Assembly: GCA_012861695.1 (NCBI GenBank)
Contig: JAAOOA010000174.1
Location: forward strand, 525,871-589,870
Direction of reading: 5' to 3'
Origin: Trematomus loennbergii
Lineage: Eukaryota; Chordata; Actinopteri; Perciformes; Nototheniidae
DNA length: 64,000 nucleotides
The position numbers and the translations under genes are program-made. Below the pieces are notes generated by a model. That model was not told the DNA's origin. It saw only the letters and a program-made list of their open reading frames with translations, and searched no databases. This document shows, piece after piece, positions 46,706 through 55,841 of this stretch; positions within the stretch are counted from its first letter, which is position 1, and the number at the start of each line of letters is the position of its first letter.

Positions 46706-47773
46706 TACCCTTATTATCACCAGGATAACGGATATGGGCTTAATGACTGGATGTTACAAAGTAAGGGAGAGGATGTTCCCGAAGAAGAGCTTTCCTCTAT
46801 ATCATATCCATGTAAGGTCTTTAGGACAAAAGAGGACTATGATAAAATGACATATGAAGAATATCTTTCTTTAAAAGATGGTATTATAGATAACCTTTAT
46901 AGAAACAATATATCTCATACAACTCGCCAAGATCGCAAACGACAATTAGCAGAAAAGAAAAGCAAAAGTAAAGAAAACCGAAGAAAAAGAAAAAGCAAAA
47001 TGAAAAGGAGAAGAAAAATGAAAAGCAAACGCAGAATGCGAATGAAAAGAAAAGGGACAATAGGACGGAAAAAGACAAAAAGAAGGAAGGTGAAAAGAAA
47101 AAGGAACAAAGTGAAGAAATTTCAACTAACTATAGAGGATGCTGATAGTGTTGTAGAGCCATTACCGGATCATAATAATCTTATAGATCATCTACCGCTA
47201 ACCGACTGCTGCGAATGTGTTGAACAAATACCAAAAGCAATGGCAGAGCTTTGCTTCAATATAATGAGAGAAAAAGCACGATACTGTGGAATTGCCCAAA
47301 TTGGCGACAGTGCCAGAACATGTATTAAAAGACTGTTGGAGGATCTCTATTCTAGTATCGGTTGTCATTACAGCGAAGGATATGCCAAAACGTGTGATGA
47401 CATAGACAAAGCTTTTGAAGACAATTATATGGTACCCGTCCTTACAGCTAAACAAATCCTATGCCAGGTATTCAACAGACCACAAGAAGCACAAGAAGCC
47501 CCAGAAAGGATTACATTCAGAGCTAATAATGGTGAAACCGAAGAAGAAGCAAAGCAGATTATAATCGTTGCGGGTGAAAGGATAGAGAATTTGCAAGTGA
47601 TGTTAATGCACTTATCTGATATAAAAAATGCATTCATTTACTTCCAAGAGACCCCTAAACATCTACTTGGGCAATGTGAATTGAACGATAAACCGATCAC
47701 TGTAAATGAAACGCGGAGAGAAGCAGCAGTGCAAATCGTTAAGTCTATTACCTTGTATGCACTACGACATTAA
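46673..47773 (+). CDS. 366-aa Lys/Arg-rich protein of a virus-like element, family unknown
   Basis: An intact ORF from ATG in a strong context (GCCATGG) to TAA. Residues 1-80 are mixed and acidic (MDLRKTKSDVAYPYYHQDNG...). Residues 84-150 are a dense Lys/Arg tract, suggesting nucleic-acid binding or nuclear targeting. Residues 170-366 are a globular, helix-rich, Cys-containing domain (MAELCFNIMREKARYCGIAQ; LLEDLYSSIGCHY). No catalytic motif is seen and I do not recognise the family. The C-terminal half is repeated in inverted orientation at 51,709-52,262. Being intact in a window full of frame breaks is notable. It follows the promoter-leader module and precedes a 45-aa ORF. Confidence 0.65.
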   Translation: MDLRKTKSDVAYPYYHQDNGYGLNDWMLQSKGEDVPEEELSSISYPCKVFRTKEDYDKMTYEEYLSLKDGIIDNLYRNNISHTTRQDRKRQLAEKKSKSKENRRKRKSKMKRRRKMKSKRRMRMKRKGTIGRKKTKRRKVKRKRNKVKKFQLTIEDADSVVEPLPDHNNLIDHLPLTDCCECVEQIPKAMAELCFNIMREKARYCGIAQIGDSARTCIKRLLEDLYSSIGCHYSEGYAKTCDDIDKAFEDNYMVPVLTAKQILCQVFNRPQEAQEAPERITFRANNGETEEEAKQIIIVAGERIENLQVMLMHLSDIKNAFIYFQETPKHLLGQCELNDKPITVNETRREAAVQIVKSITLYALRH

Positions 47774-47942
47774 CTTGGTCAAATGTAATATGTCTTTCTG
47801 AAAATGTGGCGAATGGTGTGTTTTTCAATTAAGCAACCATAACAAATGAAAATGTGTTTTATTTTTGCTTTCATATATAGTAATAGTATTAACTCCTTTG
47901 ACTAGACTGTACTAAAATAAGACGTTTCACTGTTAAATAAAA

Positions 47943-48080
47943 ATGGAAGTAGAAAATCGAGATAATGATGAGGTTCGTTATGTATCCAGTAACTATGAAC
48001 AGCAGTTGAAAATGTTATTTAACCCTTTAACTCTAATAGACAAATCTAAAATAGCCTCTAGCTTATCTATAAGTTTGTGA
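47943..48080 (+). CDS. Small 45-aa ORF downstream of the Lys/Arg-rich gene
   Basis: ATG at 47,943 in AATAAAAATGG context; the product begins MEVENRDNDEVRYVSSNYEQ and ends at TGA 48,078-48,080. An identical 138-nt ORF lies inverted at 51,402-51,539. The start context nearly matches that of the ORF at 49,744 on the other strand. It could be a small acidic protein, or chance conservation within a duplicated block. Confidence 0.35.
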   Translation: MEVENRDNDEVRYVSSNYEQQLKMLFNPLTLIDKSKIASSLSISL

Positions 48081-48490
48081 TTTTAACACTTATTCACTGA
48101 CACAAGGCAGATTTTGGCTTTTTTCTCTTGCCAAGATACTTTTAGACACACTTTGAGGTATGCAAAACCTTAAAACTAGAAAATGAAGTACATTGTCTGA
48201 TTAGATTTTTTCTTAAAGACTGTTTCTCTAAAAGGCAAGTTTGTGATTTTTAACACTTATTTACTGACACAAGGCAATTTGACTTTTTTTCTCTTTCTTG
48301 ATGCTGGAAAAGAATTATTTAACAAGATTTTTTAAGCCTTGCTGAAGAAACAAATACTTATTTCCAGCATCCGTTTGCAACTTTTTAGGAATCTGACTAT
48401 CTTTTAGTATTGCATCAAATGCTATAGCCACTTCTAAGATACGTTTTTTTAAATGTTTTTCTCTCATCCTGCTATATTCCTTCCAGGGAC
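48081..48490. other. Spacer within the virus-like segment
   Basis: Two near-repeats of GTTTGTGATTTTTAACACTTATT...ACTGACACAAGGCA (48,075-48,115 and 48,239-48,280). A 54-codon minus-strand reading (48,315-48,480, EYSRMREKHLKKRILEVAIA...) is amphipathic and could be a real C-terminus, but its upstream part is minisatellite. Confidence 0.4.
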
Positions 48491-48494
48491 ACAC

Positions 48495-48775
48495 AAAACA
48501 CTGAAACACTGAAACACTGAAACACTGAAACACAAAACACTGAAATACTGAAACACAGAAACACAAAACACTGAAACACTGAAACACTGAAAGACAAAAC
48601 ACTGAAATACTGAAACACTGAAACACTGACACAAAAACACAGAAGCACAAAACACTGAAACACAGAAACACAAAACACTGAAATACGGAAACACTGAAAA
48701 CACTGACACACAAAAACACAGAAGCACAAAACATTGAAACACTGAAACACTGACACACCGACACACAGAAACACC
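48495..48775. repeat. Minisatellite based on ACTGAAACAC/ACAAAACACTGA
   Basis: About 280 bp of 8-10-bp units in imperfect tandem. It is open in several frames and produces apparent Ser/Val/Phe/Cys-rich ORFs on the minus strand, which I regard as repeat artefacts. Confidence 0.85.
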
Positions 48776-48779
48776 GAAA

Positions 48780-49195
48780 ACTATTAATCAGCCCTGCTAT
48801 ATACTATGACCCTTCTTTACTTATTTATAATATGGTTCAAATGGAGTAATTTGAGTTGTCTGATGCACTTGATACAATTTTACTTTTTTAAATACTGATG
48901 TGTTTATTCAAAACCATTTCAACACACAATGTCATGACTTTTTCAAGATCTTTTTGTCAAACTATACTATGACTTTCTCTCATTTTTTTATTTTTTTTTT
49001 AGAGATCCTATACTGACATTGCAGACAAACTATATGATATAATTCTTAACTACATACTATACTTGGACTTTTTTCAAGATACTTTTAACATACTATACTA
49101 GTACTTTTAAAATAAATGTTGGACATTCTACACTGTGACTTTTTTTAAATAATATGTAGGAAATACTATACTATGATTTGAAGACAACAGTTTTT
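48780..49195. other. AT-rich spacer; no gene seen
   Basis: Poly-T-rich sequence with repeated ACTATACTATGACTTT-like words. It would be the 3' region of the minus-strand ORF at 49,196-49,744. Confidence 0.5.
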
Positions 49196-49744
49196 TTAAA
49201 TGTAAAAAATACTTTTTTTTATTTGCAGAATTTCATATTTACAATTTATTGTTTTCACCCCATAGGAATCAATAATACATTTATACTGATTGCAACATCC
49301 CCGGATCTTCTCCAGCACAGAATCCCCCAGATGAAGGGAAATATTATAATGGAGTTTTTGCACTTCGGCCAAAATATTCATGTGTATGCTGTTTTTGACA
49401 CAAAGATGCATTACATCTACAAACAGAGCATACAATGCGAGCACATGATACACTTTTGGTGTTTGTTTCATTTCTTCGGTAATGTTACAGAATGTTTCGG
49501 AAAATGAAGATTCCAGTACCACTTTAAATGTTTCGTTTACAATCGTTTCCCAATGACCCGGAATAGTACTGCCAGAATGAACGATATCCAAAATGTCTTC
49601 TAGTTTACAAACTTCAGCCGTTCTGTTTACACGGGGATCACTACTCATTCTGTTTTCAATCGTCATCAACAACACACTTATTAAACAGGTATTGACTGCA
49701 TTCTGATAGATATATACAGATTGTTTTCCATAGTAGTTACCCAT
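49196..49744 (-). CDS. 182-aa protein, possible Bcl-2-fold (virus-like element)
   Basis: ATG at 49,744 in AATAAAAATGGG context starts an intact frame (MGNYYGKQSVYIYQNAVNTC). The central part VYHVLALYALFVDVMHLC, preceded by an ITEEMKQTP segment and followed by a helical stretch and SVLEKIRGCCNQY, resembles by eye the BH1-helix 5 and BH2 regions of Bcl-2 proteins. The hallmark GR of BH1 and GW of BH2 are absent. Bcl-2 homologues blocking host apoptosis are known in several DNA virus groups. This is a suggestion from pattern only; the alternative is an unrelated helical protein. It lies 55 nt after the stop of the upstream minus-strand ORF, so the two probably form one transcription unit. Confidence 0.5.
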   Translation of the reverse strand: MGNYYGKQSVYIYQNAVNTCLISVLLMTIENRMSSDPRVNRTAEVCKLEDILDIVHSGSTIPGHWETIVNETFKVVLESSFSETFCNITEEMKQTPKVYHVLALYALFVDVMHLCVKNSIHMNILAEVQKLHYNISLHLGDSVLEKIRGCCNQYKCIIDSYGVKTINCKYEILQIKKSIFYI

Positions 49745-49799
49745 TTTTATTTTACTTTAAAGAAAAGTCAAAGTATCGAAAAAAAATCCCTGGCTTCAA

Positions 49800-50168
49800 T
49801 CATCCGCTGGTTATTAGTCTTCTTCCTATCCATCCAGCTGACATGGATCTTTTCAAGTCTCTCCTTGAGGCGTCTGCAGTTTTGAGATTGTGCAGAAAAG
49901 CCTCAGAAGCGCCTTGGATCCTCCATTCAGCCGTGTAAATGTTTTTATCATTAAGACTCTGGTCAATCGCAGTAATGAAGTCGGCGAGCCAAAGTCTTTT
50001 CATTAACGCGTTGTAATTGTTTCTGAAGAAATATTCTGGAATGTCATTCAGACAATCGTGTTGCCTCTGGCCGGGGTGACTGACTCGGCATCCATTGCAG
50101 ATTTCTTCTCTGTATCGATGCAGCACCCTCTCCAGAATATCAACCAACTCCGATTTCACTATGTTCAA
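49800..50168 (-). CDS. Cys/His-motif protein (C-x2-C..HPGQ..H-x-C), virus-like element
   Basis: A reading frame of about 122 codons whose most striking feature is CNGCRVSHPGQRQHDC (C-x2-C-x3-H-x5-H-x-C), a likely zinc-binding knuckle. A helical region (FFRNNYNALMKRLWLADFIT) and a basic C-terminus follow. The first codon of the listed span is TTG. In frame the sequence is open back to a stop near 50,200, while an ATG at 50,199 is one base out of frame. The true start is thus uncertain, through an indel error, splicing or a non-AUG start. It lies just downstream of the inverted promoter-leader module. The motif is reminiscent of small proteins in some DNA viruses, but I cannot name a family. 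Confidence 0.5.
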   Translation of the reverse strand: MNIVKSELVDILERVLHRYREEICNGCRVSHPGQRQHDCLNDIPEYFFRNNYNALMKRLWLADFITAIDQSLNDKNIYTAEWRIQGASEAFLHNLKTADASRRDLKRSMSAGWIGRRLITSG

Positions 50169-50299
50169 AACAGAGACGTCTTGGCCCCAGGAGTAACATC
50201 AGCAGCTGTAGTACTGCAAGATTTGGGTGTCCACAATGGTGGTGACGATAGTAGTCCAGGAGTTTGTTCCTGGCTGCAACTCGCGGGGGGAGACTTGGT

Positions 50300-50535
50300 T
50301 TTTCTCAGATCCCTGGCTAGTTTTCAACGGTCGTCTTAGTGGGGTCCTTCATTTTAGATGATTTGCTGAGTGGGGGGTGGACTTATTGCGTTGAGTGGGG
50401 GGAGTCATCTGTAGAATTGTGAGTTTTTAGAAAAGTTCTTTAAGCTTTGTAGCTTTTTCATCTATCATTTCCAACCAAGCAGCAAGAGGTCAAATTTAAG
50501 AATAAGTAATAGTTTGTCACGATTTTACGGAAAAA
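50300..50535 (-). promoter_or_regulatory. Promoter-leader module, right (inverted) copy
   Basis: Reverse complement matches 46,430-46,705, including GGGATCTGAGAAAAACCAAGTCT, which in the left copy are the first codons of the 366-aa ORF. Here the start codon reads AGG instead of ATG, so that frame cannot start. Transcripts from this copy would run into the 50,168 and 49,744 ORFs. Confidence 0.6.
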
Positions 50536-50559
50536 GTCAAAAGTATAGTTTGTCTGAAA

Positions 50560-51420
50560 AAAAATATATATATGGAAAAGTAATTGTGTACAATAGTATG
50601 TTGAAAAACAAAAACAAAAAAGAAAACTCAATTCATTACAAAATAATGAATATTTTACCAAGTTATAAAGTTTTGCATCCATTAAAGTGTAACTATAAGT
50701 ATCTTTGTAGGAGAAAAAACAAAAATAATTTAAGTTACTTCCATAAAACTGGATTGTCTTACCTTTAAGAGTCACAGTCTTAAAGAAAATCTGTTCAGAA
50801 AAAGTACTTAACTTTCTACCAGTTGTAAAGTTGTCATACATAAAACTGTATCCAAAAAGTAAGTGAAAGACAACGGGAGAAAAAAATAAAACTTCCCTTT
50901 TAGAGTCACAGTTTTAAGAAAATACATTTTGTTACAAAATAATTGACATTCTACCAGTTGCCAAATGTTCCTACATAAAAGTGTATCAAAAAAGTATCTT
51001 GGTAGCTGAAAATAACTAAAATATCAGAGAAAACCTACATTATTTAACTGTACAAGTGTTTTTAAAAATAAAAAACGGGGTATTAAAGAAACCCCCATTC
51101 CTTACAAAGTACTTCATATTATACCCTTTTGTTAAGTGTTGCATACATCAAAGTGTATCTAAAAGTATCTTGGTAACACAAGAAAAGAGAAAAAAAGTCA
51201 AATCTGCCTTGTGTCAGTAAATAAGTGTTAAAAATCACAAAACTTGCCTTTTAGAGAAACAGTCTTTAAGAAAAAATCTAATCAGACAATGTACTTCATT
51301 TTCTAGTTTTAAGGTTTTGCATACCTCAAAGTGTGTCTAAAAGTATCTTGGCAAGAGAAAAAAGCCAAAATCTGCCTTGTGTCAGTGAATAAGTGTTAAA
51401 ATCACAAACTTATAGATAAG
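50560..51420. repeat. Degenerate tandem repeats, AAAGTGTATCTAAAAGTATCTTGG type
   Basis: At least five imperfect units, each with a TTCTACCAGTTGTAAAGTT-like part, a CATACATCAAAGTGTATC-like part, an AAAAGTATCTTGGTA part and a TTTTAGAGTCACAGTCTTAAG part. Unit length is about 120-190 bp. Inverted relatives lie at 45,430-45,850 and 48,100-48,240. No gene. Confidence 0.6.
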
Positions 51421-51539
51421 CTAGAGGCTATTTTAGATTTGTCTATTAGAGTTAAAGGGTTAAATAACATTTTCAACTGCTGTTCATAGTTACTGGATAC
51501 ATAACGAACCTCATCATTATCTCGATTTTCTACTTCCAT
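51402..51539 (-). CDS. Second copy of the 45-aa small ORF
   Basis: Identical over 138 nt to 47,943-48,080, in the inverted block, with the same AATAAAAATGG start context. Confidence 0.3.
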   Translation of the reverse strand: MEVENRDNDEVRYVSSNYEQQLKMLFNPLTLIDKSKIASSLSISL

Positions 51540-51708
51540 TTTTATTTAACAGTGAAACGTCTTATTTTAGTACAGTCTAGTCAAAGGAGTTAATACTATT
51601 ACTATATATGAAAGCAAAAATAAAACACATTTTCATTTGTTATGGTTGCTTAATTGAAAAACACACCATTCGCCACATTTTCAGAAAGACATATTACATT
51701 TGACCAAG

Positions 51709-52262
51709 TTAATGTCGTAGTGCATACAAGGTAATAGACTTAACGATTTGCACTGCTGCTTCTCTCCGCGTTTCATTTACAGTGATCGGTTTATCGTTCA
51801 ATTCACATTGCCCAAGTAGATGTTTAGGGGTCTCTTGGAAGTAAATGAATGCATTTTTTATATCAGATAAGTGCATTAACATCTCTTGCAAATTCTCTAT
51901 CCTTTCACCCGCAACAATTATAATCTGCTTTGCTTCTTCTTCGGTTTCACCATTATTAGCTCTGAATGTAATCCTTTCTGGGGCTTCTTGTGCTTCTTGT
52001 GGTCTGTTGAATACCTGGCATAGGATTTGTTTAGCTGTAAGGACGGGTACCATATAATTGTCTTCAAAAGCTTTGTCTATGTCATCACACGTTTTGGCAT
52101 ATCCTTCGCTGTAATGACAACCGATACTAGAATAGAGATCCTCCAACAGTCTTTTAATACATGTTCTGGCACTGTCGCCAATTTGGGCAATTCCACAGTA
52201 TCGTGCTTTTTCTCTCATTATATTGAAGCAAAGCTCTGCCATTGCTTTTGGTATTTGGTATT
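51709..52262 (-). pseudogene. Inverted partial copy of the Lys/Arg-rich gene (C-terminal half)
   Basis: Reverse complement of 47,230-47,773 with one visible residue change (V to E in the ENLQ(V/E)MLMHL region). The N-terminal half and basic tract are missing: at about 52,262 the sequence joins the Helitron-like piece. Without a start it is a fragment. The block extends on to about 51,180 as a copy of 47,774-48,290. Confidence 0.8.
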
Positions 52263-52899
52263 TGCACTCGCCATGAAGCTGTAAGTCCAATGGACACGGT
52301 CCGATCGTCCCCAATCTTCACTTGTATATCACCGGTCCATGCCTCAACAGCTCTACGCCAAATCTGAGATCTCACCATATGCCGTTTCCATGGAAACGCA
52401 TCCCTCGCCGCTATAACTCCTATGAAAATGTTCAAAAAGTGCTCAAACTTCACATGTGTGCTAACAGTCCAGCCGTGAAGACATCTACGGGACATGCCGT
52501 TGCCATGGCAACACAATGCCCGCCATGAAACACGGTTTTCTCATAACTTCAGTGAAAATGCTCCAAATGGCCCAAAACTTCACAAGTTTGGTAACGATGC
52601 AGCCATCAACGCATCTAAGCTTATTGTGGGATGTCATCAAATGCCGTTGGCATGGCGACAGATCATTCACCATCAAGTTAGTTCAAAGGTTTGCAGTTCA
52701 AATATTCTGCTGCTTTTCCAAGCCTTTTTACTCTCTTTTCTTCTCTCATCACACATTCAAGCCCCAGTGTTCATGTATCATTTCAATCTAAATTCTTCAC
52801 TTTCTTCTTACACATTACATTTCAGCATAGCAGTTTAGCGTCAGATTTTCAGCATAAAGCATTCCCACTAGCAATTTCTTCAGGAATTGCTTTCTCTAG
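52262..52899 (+). mobile_element. Helitron-like 3' end fragment, right arm
   Basis: Plus-strand copy of 40,570-41,220 ending GCAATTTCTTCAGGAATTGC, TTTCT, CTAG at 52,896-52,899. The hairpin plus CTAG supports a Helitron 3' terminus. Its 5' side abuts the truncated virus-like gene. Confidence 0.55.
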
Positions 52900-53604
52900 T
52901 TCAGGGGTAGGCAAGTAAGTTTGGCCGTGGGCCAATTTTTTGCTGAGCCACAAGATGGCGGGCCAGAACATAATCAAAGCCTAATTCAAGGAATTGATTT
53001 TGGTAAGAGGGCGCAGCGCCCCTGTTCCCGGTTCAGAAAAAACTCTGATATCGCTGATAACCCTCCCCATCAACACTCTGATGCGCAGTCAGATCCGCTG
53101 ATTGGTTCACTGATGATATAGGCGCCCAATCCAGAGCCTCTGGATAGACCCGCCCAAAAGGAGGCTCGTCGTCTCTAGCCCCATTTCAGTCCCATGTTAA
53201 AAGTCAGGGCTATTATCTGTATTTTAACAGACTTATCTTTTAGATTGAGGTGTATTTATTGTTCTCTTCAAAGTTTTTTTTTTCTGAAATTTCAGGGAGG
53301 ATGGTCCTCCCTTTCTTCAATGGACGAGCCTCCACTGAGTGAGTTATATAGGTAGCAGTGTTATTTAACATACTTTTATTCTGATAAGTATTGTCAAGTT
53401 CTCTGGGTTTTTGGCATTTATTTGAGTGTTTGCCTACATTTGAGAGGCTTGAGGGGCAACAGAGGACGCATGGACAACTGGAATCCTTTTTCCTTTTCTT
53501 TATTTCAACTTTTCAAGGACACATTAGGATTCTTTCAGGTTGAAAACCTTTAAAAAATACAAAATAAATAAATTACAGCATGTTTTGCTTTGCAATTTAT
53601 TTAA

Positions 53605-54780
53605 CCTCTTAAGCCCTGAGCCTGTTTTTCAGGTCTCAGGCTCGAAAATGACCTTCCCAGAACAAATGACCATATCTTCCCTTCTAAAAGGGTTAAATTA
53701 ATAATCTTTATTCTCAAAGTAATGATAAACCTGTGAGTTGGATGTAGAAAAGTCAGAATCAATATAGATGTTTTTTATTTTAAAGACATTTCAGATTTTA
53801 CATAGTAAAAAACTGTAAATGATAGTGTCCGTCCAAAAATTCTTTTTTACAGATAGTGAAAACTACCCTCGGATGATGGGTTAGTAGACTAAAAGCTTTA
53901 GGAATCCAAAGTACAACATATAATAAGTACCCTGTATCAAGATTGATGCAAAACAAGTTAAATTTGACCTTTTTAGAGAGATTTAGCCAAAACCCCCACT
54001 TCTGGGTCATTTGGGTGGATTTGACCTATCTCTGGCCCCCCTTGCTCGATTTTGATGAATGAAATCTCTTTATAACCGCTAGAGCCAATGGAATCGAGGG
54101 AAAGTTATATACACACCAACACGTTAACAAATAAGGAGTGAGAGTGACGCGTTACCAAAACCGGAAGCTGCATACACTCTGGTGGCTACCATTAGCAGCT
54201 AACTTTTCCGCTCCGATTTTTACATAAAAGATGGAATTATGGATTATAAATAATTTTTTAAAAGGCACAGGTACATTATCAACCTATGGATCAACAGTTG
54301 TAGATTTTTTTTTTTTCGTTTTAATGCCATTGAACACGTCTTTTGACCTAATTGACAGCTACGGTGAGACGATCTGCCGTAAAAGCTCCGTAAAGGTACG
54401 TGTTGTGATGTCTGTGTTTGCTTCCCCTGTCGCAAGTTCGGATCGCTCAGTGATGATACTATACCTAAATAATCAGTGGAGTCTCAGCTTTAATAGGCTA
54501 TATTGTATGTGCAGCTACGATAGTAATAAGGGTATCTTTATCTTGAATTGTGTGCCGCAGTGCGTTCGAATTTTTTCGCTCAGGGGTCATTTAGACCCTT
54601 CTTATGAGACTTGTGTTTTGTTTTGGCAAAAATGGTTCATATCTTCAGTTAGCTGAAATTCTTCCCGTTAATCTGGTGCTACACATTAATAGTTTCATAA
54701 ATGTTAAGAAGCCCTGAGACATTATCTCGAAAACAAAACGGTGGGAGGGGTCCAATGGGGGGACCGCCGTGCTTAAGAGG
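53605..54780. mobile_element. piggyBac-like element, 1.18 kb, nested in hAT
   Basis: TTAA at 53,601-53,604 and 54,781-54,784, with ends CCTCTTAAGCCC and GTGCTTAAGAGG. The interior matches 37,032-38,193 in reverse with more divergence. No transposase. Confidence 0.78.
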
Positions 54781-54850
54781 TTAATATATTATGACCTAAA
54801 TGAATCAGTCACAAAGTATTTTACTCAAACTCAATGTATTTAATAGTTAA

Positions 54851-55841
54851 AGGGGACCTATCATGCAAAATGCACTTTTGTACGTCTTTTATACATGAAT
54901 ATGTGTCCCCGGTGTTCCAGGGAACTCACAAAGTGTCAGAAAACACAACCCTCTCTATTTTCCTCCATACCCAAATCTCTAAAAAAGGGGCTGCAACGGA
55001 TCTGATAAAAACTGATCCAGATTTGAACACTGTCCTGACGTCAGGACGGTGGCGCTACGGCTATTGGGCCAACTCTCCACCTATCAGGGGAATGTGGGGT
55101 TGGGCCACAGCCGGCCATTGCCGCTCGAAAGCGCTGGAGACGCTGTAGTACATATGCCAGGCCTGTAAGTGGCGCTGTAGTCTGCCACAAAAGCAGCGAA
55201 GAAGACTTCCCGCGCATGGTTGCCATGGTTACCCTTCTGTTTATTCTCCGCTGTGGCTTTTTTTCTCCCTCCCCGAGGCAAGCGTTTGCTCCTGCTGCTT
55301 TAATTCAATGCAATCCCTCCCCGTCGAGGCAAGCACTGTAATTCTCTCCGGTTAGTCCACCAGCAGATGACAAACACCCACCTCTCCGCCTCTTCCAAGG
55401 AACGAGGGGACCGTGCGGCAGAGTTTCAGTTAGGTTTTCTTTCGCCGGTCAAGATGTCCGTTAAAGTTTAAATCTTCCGGACAAAATTAGAAAAGTGCCG
55501 GTCAAAGGTCTTCTTTGTTATTTATTGAACTTTAAAACAAATGAATAACGACTCTATATAATAATATAAGAATAAAACATGGAGGACGGAGATCTCTTTT
55601 TCTCCCCCTCTTCTGACTTGATCAGAGCACGCTCCCCTCTCCTGCAGGGGGGCGTGGTCAGCTGCAGCTCACAGAATCAGCCCCCTGCAAAAACAGGGCT
55701 GGAGAACAGCAAATAGAGTGAAATGAGGCATGGCTAAAATGCATGCTCTGTTTGGTATTTTGAAAACAGAAACGTATAAATATACCTTATATAGGCATGG
55801 CCCTACAATATATCATTTAAATGTAGCATGATAGGTGTCCT
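54851..55841. mobile_element. TTAA-flanked MITE, about 1 kb, nested in hAT
   Basis: Flanked by TTAA (54,847-54,850 and 55,842-55,845), with ends AGGGGACCTATCATGC and GCATGATAGGTGTCCT. ORFs inside are short and not recognised. Confidence 0.7.

Noticed and set aside
48315..48774. Overlapping Ser/Val/Phe/Cys-rich ORFs on the minus strand
   Set aside because: They are translations of an 8-10-bp minisatellite open in several frames. Only the last 54 codons (48,315-48,480) have ordinary composition, and these are noted as spacer content.
46673..50168. Assignment of the virus-like cluster to a named family such as parvovirus, adenovirus, herpesvirus or Polinton
   Set aside because: No replication, capsid or polymerase gene and no diagnostic motif is visible. 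Inverted modules and small ORFs alone do not identify a family.
55041..55281. Basic ORFs near 55.1 kb
   Set aside because: Located inside a TTAA-flanked MITE, overlapping on the same strand in different frames, with no recognisable domain.
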